In this document: piece by piece, positions 49,800 to 60,600 of the stretch | How the letters are laid out: each line of letters begins with the position of its first letter | Numbering within the stretch: the stretch's first letter is position 1 | NCBI RefSeq assembly: GCF_022539665.2 | Contig: NC_081336.1 | Location: 2,356,001 to 2,420,000 of the forward strand | Reading direction: 5' to 3' | Source: Daphnia carinata | Lineage: Eukaryota; Arthropoda; Branchiopoda; Diplostraca; Daphniidae | DNA length: 64,000 bases | Program-made: the position numbers and the translations under genes | The notes under the pieces: generated by a model | Seen by the model: the letters and a program-made list of their open reading frames with translations, nothing else | Database searches by the model: none | Told to the model about the DNA's origin: nothing

Positions 49800-52179
49800 C
49801 TTTGTTTGAGTTTGTGTGTCGTTTATATCGTTCTTCTCTCTATCTCCTTCCAGAGAGAGAAAGACTCAGCTCGTTTGCAAAGTCCGTTCTGTCGGGCAAA
49901 AAAAAGAAAACTAAATACAAAAATATCAGCATCAAACACAATATAGTCATGGAATTTGTGGGCTTAAATAAATGATTTTGTTTAAGACCGTAAATCAGAA
50001 TTAGGGCGAATTGATTCTGAAATTCCATGTGGTTCTTTTTTAATAATAAAAAAAGCGAGGGTGAAAATTGCTATTCGAATTTCTGATATTTAAACAGTTG
50101 GTTATAAAACAGCACAGTTGTTGGCTAATGTCGTCGCTATAACTTCAAACGAATTTATTTATTTATTTTTTTTTACAGCCACTGCAAATAATGCTAGTCT
50201 ATATTTTTATTGCCAAGTGGACGGTATTGTTGGCGCTATTGCCACGGTCCGTCACCGCAATTCCAGCTCTATATAGCTCTCTTGACTGTGTGTCCGTATC
50301 GATTCATTGATATATAGATATATTGGCATCCAATCCCGGACCTCTTTGAACTCTATACTGTCCACAACTCGCCGCTCTCTGTTTGCGCTCCTTTTGAAAT
50401 CAAACTGAAGACGAATCGATTCACCCAACCCCCCTTCCTCCCCCAACAACTACGTATACATGTACTCGCACATTATATAGGAAGGATATGGCTGGTATGT
50501 AAAACAGTGCAAGTCGGAAACAGACTAACATAAACCCCAGACAAAAAAGAAAATAGAACTCCGTTATTTCGATGAATTTTTTATTCAAAGAATGTAAGCT
50601 AAAGTAAATATATGTAAGCCATTTCGGTGCAAGAAATATATATCTGATCTGGCTGTATCAGCTGCATGTGTGTGTCTCTGTGCCGTTATTCCTTTCTCCT
50701 CCCCCTTCTTTTTTTTTTTTTAACTCCCTTTTTTATAATTCGTAATAGGTCTTGCTTGCTTAAATAAAGGATTAAGTGTGTACATGTAAGGTCTACGTAG
50801 GAGTTGTTGTTATTCAGGGGAACAAAAAAAAAATGCATGTCCGATCTTTCTATTGGAAGCGACGTCATCATGGGCGGGAACTGATAGTTGGATGTAACTG
50901 CGGGTGTCGAGTCATTCATCATTCGGCTTGTTACATGTTGTTTTTGTTTTTTCCTTCCTTCTTTTTTTTTATTTTAACAGTCACTTTATGGGGAGGAGGG
51001 ACAGACGGATGGAAAGCGGTAACTTGGTGTACCGGTCCTACGGATGCGATGGTTAATCGAGCGGGAAATATTCAAATCGTTCACGATTTTTAAACGAGAA
51101 CCGCTACCGCGCCCTGTATAGGTTGTCAACCTTAGTTGATGTATTATAACTTGTATAAGTTTAAATCGCACTCTATTTAGCGTTCCTGTAAGCTTTTTGT
51201 AGTAGTGTCCTATTTATTTTGACGATTTTTCACGAAAATTCTATTTGGATTGAAACGAGTCTGATAATCGCTTTAGCGCCGGTTCACGAGAGCCCCAAAG
51301 CGTGTAGTTTAAGACGACACTTTAGTGAGCTCCGCGCTTCTTTTGTAATGTGACTTGTCAGCCCCTTCTTCCTCCTTCCACATCTTTGCTGGAAGTGGTT
51401 TCGAGCCTTTTCTTATCTAGTGACACGCTGAATTTTTCAAGCGTCTTTCCTTCAAAAAGAGGCCACATCGTTAACGTACACAATTTCCTATGCCTATCGA
51501 TGTCGAAAATCGAATACAAATCTATCTTCTATGAATTCGATTGAATGACGTAAGTACTCTGAAAAGAGTTAAATAAAAAAAAACGAGCGTATTTTAAACT
51601 GTCTGTTGAAATGTTACCGTTTGCATGCGATCTCAATGGAAGTGATAGAAACTTATTCAGTTGAAATTTTCTTTTTAATGGACTGTGATGATCACTTGAT
51701 GATTGCAACGACGTCCAATTCCATGATGGAACACAATAACTGAAATCGATGGCAATACGCCTACCAACAGAGAACAAAAAACAAAAACAAAACGACAAAG
51801 AGTCTAATCACTGAAATTGTCTTTTTAGCTGTTGAGCTGTCCACTTGCCGGAAGAAAAAAGGCCAAAAACAAAAGACGATAAATTAAACACAAAAAAAAA
51901 AGCACCGCACTTTCGATGAAGAGGACCCGCGGGTTCAGCAGTTACTGGCGTCACGAGGTGGCGCGTTCGACTGTGGCGACCGGCTGCTCAACGTATACAC
52001 CTATATATCTACCACTGCTCCTTATACTCGCACACAAAAACAGATATATCTACACACAAGACACACACACACTACGAGGACCACCGCTGCTATCAACCGC
52101 CATCGGGACGAAGCGGCCGTACAGAGGGTCCACGAACGAGAGCTTCTACTGTGTTTAGTTTGGCCCAGCTCTGCCTATA

Positions 52180-52212
52180 TACACACACTGCGTGTGTGTG
52201 TGTGTGTGTGTG
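52180..52212. repeat. (AC)n-TGC-(GT)n self-complementary microsatellite
   Basis: A short AC run passes through CTGC directly into a GT run of about 10 units and then G8. The AC and GT halves can fold on each other. Confidence 0.8.
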
Positions 52213-54050
52213 GGGGGGGTTATTGATTGAAAAAGGCCAAGAAAGGGGAGGAGCCAAAAGATTCTCAGTATGTTCCACCGAGCGGTGTGGAGGCGCAGTC
52301 CTGCGTGTTCGGGAGTGCAAATACGAACGGGTTTTATCAATGCCCGGAATGTCTCTGTGTGTGTGTGTGTGTGCGATCCATCTACACTAGATCCCATATA
52401 GTTATTGTATGTATTTATTCGACATGCACGCGGACGTGCAGGTGAGTCTGAAGAGATGATGAGACGAGGGGAGAGTGACATCAAAATGGCGCAACATTTC
52501 GCTCTTTTTATCGAGATCCGTCTTACATATGCATTGCTCCCGGGATTTTGATGTTCCCTCTTTTAGTCGGAGAGATAGTGTGCGATGCGAATGATACTCG
52601 AGAGAGTAGTATAAGATCGTACAGACAGAGTCCCTCCGGATAAATATATTTACATAATGGAAATAGATAGTTAAATAGGCTAGATGTTCCGTGACTTACC
52701 TCACTCATTTCTCGCCTTTGATCTCAATGTCACCCGAGCTATTTATAATGGCAAAAGAAATCCCTACCTCAAAAAAAGAAATTGCTAAAAAAAAAGTCGT
52801 ACATTCACTAAGGAAAATGAGATACATTTTTATGCGCAAGATCAATATCGAATGGTAAACACCTAAATTATCAATATGCAAAACGCGTCAGCTATTTTTT
52901 GATTAAATTCCAACAAGCAATCTGCCCTAGACTTAAAGAGCTACCCTCTGTTTCGTGTCAATCAAAAAAAGATTCGAGAAAGTTTCGTGATTGAATTTCG
53001 AAACGGCAGCTGTAGAAAAAGAAGGTAGATCTGACGACGAGATGAGCAAAAAAAAAAAGAGTTTTCCTTTTGATCGATCTTATCGATCGTCAGCGGAGTA
53101 TAAAACTGAAAAAGAACACAGGGATGTCCCCCCTCCCCCCCGCGCGCGCACAGCCATTTTCGTATCGATCCATCGAATATTTATATATGATGACATTTCC
53201 TCTTCTCAGTCTTTCTCTTCCATCGTAACATCGGCTAAATCTTTTCTCTTTTTTTTTTTTGCTTTTTCCCCATCCCGATGGCGGCGGATGAAAAAGCAAG
53301 GAGAGCGATATTCTGGTCGATGATCAACGTTGCAATGCGTCATCATTGACAATGATTTCTCCGGAATAACAGCAGTTGGGGCATTATGGGAACTTGTGTG
53401 TGAGACAACTGCACACGACAAGGAAAAAAAAAAAAAAAAACAACGTTCATCTACTGACGAAAACGCTAGTCTTCTTCGTCTTCTCATCCATTATTCAAAA
53501 GTCGTGCGCGCTCGCCTTTTCAAGTTAATAGAGCCGACATGGCAGACGCGTGTTGTAGCCACACGAATCAAAGAGAAATAAAAGTTCTGAATCTTTTTGT
53601 TTCGAAAACACGCCATATGACTTATCTCACCGTTATTATCACCTGACCGTTTCTTTTGGGGGGGGGGGGGGGAATTCGCCAAGAACATGCATATTATAAT
53701 TAAAAGTACCTGTTCACTCAAAACTACCGGATTTTTCAGAAAGAAAGAAAAAGTTAGAATCAGCTGTTGTGATAATGACAGAGACTTGATTCCTGGTGTA
53801 AATGGAAATCTATGAAAGTTTTTCGTGGGGGAAATCCGGTTTCCCCATTTTAGACAGTAATTTTTTTTTATTTATTAACTTTTTTATTTTTTACTTTGTT
53901 TTCGTCCAAATGAAGAATAACAGTAAATGATGTAATAATCAGGTCATGTAAAATGGGCCATAAGCTTTTACGTTTGGAAATCTTGGAAAAGTATGTGATA
54001 CAACAGTTGTGAAATAACAAGTTGATTTGAATCGCGCGGCAATGGAAAAC

Positions 54051-54064
54051 AAAATGGCTGCCAT
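54051..54064 (+). promoter_or_regulatory. YY1/Pho-like motif upstream of RNF19
   Basis: AAAATGGCTGCCAT contains an AAATGGC core close to the YY1/Pho consensus (AANATGGC) and lies about 540 bp upstream of the RNF19 start codon. In other animals such motifs sit at or just downstream of transcription starts; whether that holds here is inference. Confidence 0.3.
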
Positions 54065-54606
54065 AGTGATGTGCCCAGAGGGCACCAACAAACGGTCGAG
54101 TCTTGCAAGAATCGACTCCAGTGTTTTGCCCGCTGAAAAAGAGAGAGCTTTTGCTCAGCTTTCACACACATATACACACACGCACACACACACAAGGAGA
54201 AAACTCCCGTTTTGCCCGACTCATTTATTACATCCCGACGATCGTAATAGAACGTCTCAGATAGTCTGGCTCGCCCAGTCAGCGAACATGGCTTCTATCT
54301 GAAACGAATCGGCATCGTTTTACGAAAGTGTAAAAGCGACACTTGGGATCGATATCGTTTTTGCTGTTGTGTCTACGTTGTGTGCATTGCATGACATTTG
54401 TGTAGAAAAAGGAAGCGAGATAAGAGTTGAACAACAGTGTAATGGCTCGGCCTGTTTCCGTCTGTTTTACCTGTCTCGATTGTTCCAGCCAGTGGTTTTC
54501 TGTGCCTATTGTGTGTGTGTTGTGTATTAAGTTGGTCTAAACTCCTCTCACCCCCAGTCGTTGCTTCCCCCCCTTGTGAAACAGGGGCTTTCCAACGCCT
54601 TCCAGC

Positions 54607-57600
54607 ATGAGTGCGATGAAACACAACCAGCCCAGGCACAGTTCCAACTCTCTCAGCAGTCAGGCTAGTCTGACATTGCAAGCCAGCAGCCAGCCTGGAG
54701 CAGGGAAAGGCAAAACCAGAAAAAGCAAAGATCACTCTCCACCTTCACCACTGCTTCCAGAAGGAAACTCAGTCGCTCAGCAACAGCCATGCTCACTGGC
54801 CATTCCCATCACCTCCTCATTCTCAAAGCCGGCCAACAAGCAAGGATTTCGTTTCTCCCTCAGACGAATGCTCTACAACAGCCCGTTGGTCTCTCAACGC
54901 AGAGCCAGGAGTCTCTCTGGTGGAAACAACCTTTCCGGGAACCCTGCACCCAGCAGCAGCAGCACTGGGGGTTTGCGAAAAAGGCAGTCTCCCTGCACAT
55001 GTGAGTCCCTGTTCGTGTTGTTCAAGTTAATGCCATGCTTTGTTTATGTGCACACAAGAGGCTCATGTTGCTCATTCCCACACAGCCCGATATGGATCTG
55101 AAAGCCCTTCAGATACCTCCAGCACTTCTCAGTCAGAGCTCCGTGTTCCCAGCAGATCTCTCAGGTGTCCTATATCTGAGAACTGGGAATGTCCTCTCTG
55201 TTTGGCTGAATGTTCCAGCGAATTCTTTCCCGAGTTGCTGTGTTGCACGCATCGGTCGTGCCTAGATTGCTTGCAGCAGTACTTGCGAATCGAGATTTCC
55301 GAGTCACGTGTCAACATCAATTGCCCAGAATGTTCCGAGCCCATGCATCCCAACGGTGAATACCAGATCCTGTTCTTTCTCAAAATCACGCCATAAGTGA
55401 AAGTGGTTTACATTTCTTTTGATTTCTTTTTTTTTTTTTTTTTCCTCCCCCTTTTTCCTTTTTACAGACATTCGATTGATATTGAATAATGAAACCCTTC
55501 TGGAAAAATACGAGGATTTCATGCTTCGTAGAGTGTTGGCCGCCGATCCGGATTCGCGTTGGTGTCCGGCACCCGATTGTAATTTTGTCGTTCTGGCTAC
55601 CGGTTGCGCCAGCTGCCCCAGGCTCTTGTGCCAGCGCCCTGGATGCGGCTCTTCGTTTTGTTATCATTGCAAGGTAAAGAATTAAATTAACAATTCACCG
55701 TATTCTCGTTTCTTTTCGCCTCATCAGCAACTCAAGTTTTCTATTCATTTTGTTGTTACCAGGCTTTATGGCATCCCAACCAAACCTGTGATGCTGCCCG
55801 AGCCCAGCGATCTTCCATTTATGGCTCGTCGTCCAATTTCAAAAATACTCAACGTACACACTACTTTTTTTTTGTTTTTCAAACTACCATCAAGCACATT
55901 TAAGTTGGGTGTGTTATCATTTACATTCTAATCTTTTAACATTTTTTGTTTTTGGTGAAAATGTTAGGTGACGACATTAAACCGTGTCCCAGGTGCGCTG
56001 TCCTCATAGCCAAGATGGACGACGGTTCCTGCAACCACATGACGTGCGCTCTGTGCGGCTCCGAGTTTTGCTGGCTCTGCATGAAGGAGATAAGTGATTT
56101 GCATTACCTCAGCCCGTCCGGCTGCACCTTTTGGGGCAAGAAACCCTGGTCGAGGAAGAAGAAGATACTCTGGCAACTGGGCACGTTGGTCGGCGCTCCG
56201 GTTGGCATCGCTCTCCTCGCCGGCATCGCCGTTCCGGCCATGATCATCGGCATACCCATCTGGGTTGGCCGGAAGCTCTACGCCCGCTTCAAAACCGTCG
56301 CCAAACACAAACGCAACCTCATCATCACCAGCGGCGTTGCGGCTTCGGTAAGAACTACAACTCTCATTTTTTTTTTCTTTTCCCCCTAATTGCGTTTGTC
56401 ATCGTCGTTTCGATAGCGAACCCCATTGTTGTTTTTTTTTTTTCGTATTTATTTATTTTGTATTAACTCCATAAATCTTCATCACAAGAGAGAAAGGGAG
56501 GAGGGTAGGGAGCGAAGCCACAGTAACAAAAATGAAAGAAAATTGGAAGCGAAAAGGAAAGAAACAAGGAGCGATAGAAATTATAGTTTATTTTTTATTT
56601 GTTTTCGCCGTTTTTTAAAAGACTTTCTCGTTGCTGAGGTCGATGAGAACCTCGCAGAGTCGCTCTTCGGTCGCTTGGTGCCCGATGGCCAAGTCGACGG
56701 AGCCGATACCCAGCAGGACGGCCAGCAAAAGCGATTGCTGGAATTCCGTTTCGAGCTCAATCCGTCCGTAATTGAGTTGGCCCTCGACGTCCAAGCCGAG
56801 CGAGGTGGTCGTCTCGCAGAATCGATTCCAATAAGCGTCGAGGATGTGTCCGGTTCGCGTGCGGCGCACTTCGCCGGCCACTGAAGTGACGAGCAATAGA
56901 GCTAGATCGTTTGTCGGACGGCTGTAAGTGGCCATCTGCCAGTCGAGGATGGAGCACTCGACCGGCCCGGCTTGGCTATTGTCTCTCTGGTCGTGGCCAG
57001 CAGCGGCCGTGGCGCCGTCTGTCGTTTTGCGACGGAACAGGAGATTGTTGCACCAGAAATCGGTGTGAGTCAACGTGGCGATCGGGCTGGCCGGCCTCAG
57101 TAGATTGGCGATCGTTTCGCGGGCCCTCGGCCTCATCTTGTGCAGTTTGGCCAGCACGGCGTGAAGTTCCGGCTGGTCGACGGCGCTGGTGTGCAGGAAA
57201 GTCGCCAACTGAGGCAGACCGCGTTCCAGCAATTGCTGGTACGATTCGGCCGCCGCTTCCGGACGGAAGAGAAAGGGGAAAGCCTGTCCTAGGTCGACCC
57301 CCAGTCTCAATCGATAGGCTAAGACGGACGCGTGTATGCGCGCGATGGATTGAACGGCCGCTACGGCCTCGTCCAGCTCCAGGCCGAGGTGGAATTCCGT
57401 CACGAGAAAACCGGAGGCTTTCATGTTGGCCAGGACGAGGACCGAGTCGCTGCCCTGTCGATATTTGGCGTAGAAACAAGACGGGACGGGCCAAGGGTCG
57501 GTGCTGGACTCGCCGCCGCAGAATTGAGTCAGGGCCGGCATCAGCGTCGTGTAGAAGTGGATCTCCCTGACGTCGAAGCCGGCCTCTAGAATAAAATGGC

Positions 57601-60600
57601 GACAAAACGGATCCTGCGACAACAGTTTGGCCATCAGATGCAGTTCCTCTTCGGGCATGGATCCGTTGCGGCAGACGGTGACGTCGATGGCCAGCAGATC
57701 GCTCAGTAAGTTCTCGCCTTCTTCGCATCCCGGCCGGACGTGAAATTGGTTGACTCTGACGGTTTGGGCCGGCTCGTCTTTTCGGCCAACATCTCCATCA
57801 TCGTCGTCATCTTTGGGTCCGTCGAGCAAGTCGCGTCCGTTGGTGCTGTAGTAGAGATGGAGGATGCTCTCTAACCACTCTGCCGTGATGGATGATTCGT
57901 CCGAAACGTCAACCGACATGTTTCTTTTTTAAATGTGTCTTTGCTGTTGGTATAAAACAAAATTTCTTTGTGTTCGTTCCGATCTATGAAAGAGGAAACA
58001 AAACAACAACAAAAAAAAAAGAATGGGCATGAGTGAAATTTCGGAATGACATTGATTTTTGTTGCATAGGGAAAACATTCCGCTCTAGTGAACCAGACGG
58101 AAATATCCGGTCAGTTATTCTTTTTTTTTTTTTTTGTTGTTGTTGTTTTGTTTCGTGTGTATGAGAAATGTAGAAAATTTAGAGAGAGGGACGCACGATT
58201 CACGAGAATAAGTTTTCCCTTACGAATATTTCTCAACTTTCTCTTTCTATGCGCACTGCCGGAAGGGCGTAGTAATGGCGGTGTTTTCAATGACTCATTT
58301 CCAGTTGGTTAAAAACGAAATAAGTACATAAGCAGCTTGAAGTAAGAGCGAAAAGAACAAGAATTTTAAACCAAACAAAACTTTCTCTTTCTCGAGAAAG
58401 TAAAATGATTTTTATTCGTTTCTGGTTATTTAATTCGTAATGGGTCTCTACACTTTCCCTCTTTTGTTCTTTTGCAAACGCCTCGAGATGCAGGTCGTGA
58501 TTGAATGGAGCCTCGTAAACCAAAAAAAAAAAAACAACAGACATGATAATATACCTTTTTTTCTTTTTTCTTTTTTTTTTTTATCTGTCAAAGCGTTTCC
58601 CCCGTTTTTTTTTGTGTGTGTTGTCGTGTAGGTGGCGAAGCGTCGTCTTGCTCGCAGGCGTCGCCAATAGCGAAAAGACACAATCGACGGCAAAAACTGC
58701 TATTCCGGCTGCGGTGTAACGCGGCAGGAAATCAATTTTCCATTGACACGAAAATCCCACAGACGTTCCTTCTTCCGCAAAATGTTGTTTTTGATGCTCG
58801 ATCGGTGCCTTATCGGTCCGTGTTATTTCTTTACTTTCTAAGTTTGTTTTTGTTTGTCGCAACACTGTTGAGGGCGCTGGTAGAGTTTTGGGGAACGACG
58901 CGTCTTACTCGATCGACGGCGTCGTATCGACTGTGCACGCGCGGCCGGCTGCTTGAAAAATAGAGGGGCGGATGTGTTCGAGCGAAACTCGCAGGCAGTG
59001 CGCTGAGCAAGCCCAAGGATAGGGTAAAGCAAAAGGAGATAGGGGGGGGGAGGATGGAAGGAGGGACAGAGAGAGAAAGAGAGAAGGGGAAGCGGAAGAG
59101 GATAGTGGTCGTGCACGGCCGTGCGGAATAAAGCGATGGTGACCTACCAAGAAAATATTTGGGGAGGAAAAAAAAAGAGCCTGGGAAATTCCAATAATAA
59201 TTTATTCATCTCGAACAAGTTCGTAACGTGAAAAGAAAAAAAAAACAAAGGGCGATCGTGTCGGTGGAAATGTTTTCGATTGTAGAGGATCCCATGTCGT
59301 CAAATCTCGAACTCGTGTTTTGTTTTATTTTTGCATGGCAAAAATATAATTTAAAAAAAAGATTTTGTTTTTAAAAATAAATGGATTCGGGTACAGCCTC
59401 GGCAACCCCTTTGGCCGGATCGATAAATGACAGACGGTGTGACAATAGGTTGGTCCCGCTTTTCTTGCCTTCCTTTACGACCTCGGCTCATCCCTTAAAA
59501 GCGACATTGCCTCCTCGCATCTTTTTATTGTATTGTTTATGCCATACTTTATCATCGATGTTGTATTATGCCAAGTTGCTCCAGGGACTCCTCCCCCCTT
59601 CTCGTGGCTCAAGAAATGAGCCGGACTGGAACGTTGCATGTAGGAAATAAAAGTAAAAAGGACACGCTTCCCTTTTTTATTCTTTTCAAACTGTGTGCGT
59701 GTGTATCCCCATTTGCTTCCTCATCAGTATTGATTTTTTTTTTTTTTTGGGGGTATTCTTGCGGAAAGACAGAGAACGAAAGGGGAGGGGGAAGTTATAG
59801 GAAACGACATACCCCAAAAAGAAAGTTTTGGATTGTCGTCTGAAAATCACGCACGAAACCTGTGACGCCATCTGTAGCCCTTGTAAAACTATTGGCTGAC
59901 CATGGGCGCAAGGAAACCCGACGAGTGTTGCCTATTTTTATTTTTATTTTGATGTCGGGTCGAGTTGAAAGTACAATGTCTGCGTTAGAGGTTCAGGTCT
60001 GATGCCTTCTTCGCGCAACATTGAAATTTATACGTCGTCTAACGCTCCCCGAATGTATCGACGGACGGGTTGGATTGGCCGGACCCGACAGCCGCAAAGT
60101 TACGGCTCTTTTAGATTCCCTCTTTTTTATTTTGGCACGTAGTTTCCCTAGGATTGACATTAGCTTTGTCTGCGAAAGGCAATATCCTACTTTTATTTAT
60201 TTTTTTCTTTTTTTTTTTCTCCTGTCTTTCTTCCTCCTTTTCTTAAGAGGGTCGGCCATGGTACAAAGGACGTTATAATACGAGCACTGCGTCTCATGTA
60301 CCTCCTCCCCTTTGGCTAACTCGCAATTTTTTTTTTCTTTGAGGGGTGTTCCAATCAATACGCTTCATCCAGCATTGCCGGATTCTCGGAAGAACCCTCT
60401 AGACGTTTTTTTTTTTGTATCTGTCACGCTCACCGTGTTCCCGCCATAAATTCCAATTAATGTTTAATTTTTCGTTTGCAATTATTTATTTATTTTGATT
60501 TATTTATTTATTTTTCAGGTGCTGGTAGCGCCGGCCATCGCCGGAGTGGCCGTCGGAGTCGGAGTGCCGATTCTGCTGGCCTACATTTACGGCGTCGTGC

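Larger units (their letters stand above)
49800..54606. other. Divergent intergenic region between the SLC35F-like gene and RNF19
   Basis: About 4.8 kb between the two start codons, so both promoters should lie here. I see no credible coding sequence. Much of it (49860-50690, 51050-51900, 52500-52980) is repeat-poor. Features noted: an AC/GT palindromic microsatellite (52180-52212), a G17-type run near 53653-53671 and a YY1-like AAAATGGCTGCCAT (54051-54064). A pyrimidine-rich CTCTCACCCCCAG ending at 54557 looks like a splice acceptor, so RNF19 may have a 5' UTR intron. I cannot place start sites. Confidence 0.5.
56348..60518 (+). other. RNF19 intron 5, host of a nested gene
   Basis: 4171 nt. 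The donor is GCTTCG/GTAAGA (56347/56348) and the acceptor is TTTTTCAG (60517-60518). It splits the region between the two membrane segments. It contains a complete opposite-strand EcKinase-like gene (56615-57919). The remaining 57920-60518 shows T tracts, a palindrome GCACGGCCGTGC (59112-59123) and no further gene. Confidence 0.88.

Noticed and set aside
54373-54735. 120-codon minus-strand open frame overlapping the RNF19 start
   Set aside because: No recognisable motif, and it runs antisense to the first RNF19 exon.
56911-57570. 219-codon plus-strand open frame
   Set aside because: Antisense shadow of the EcKinase-like gene; Arg/Trp/Cys-rich composition with no domain.
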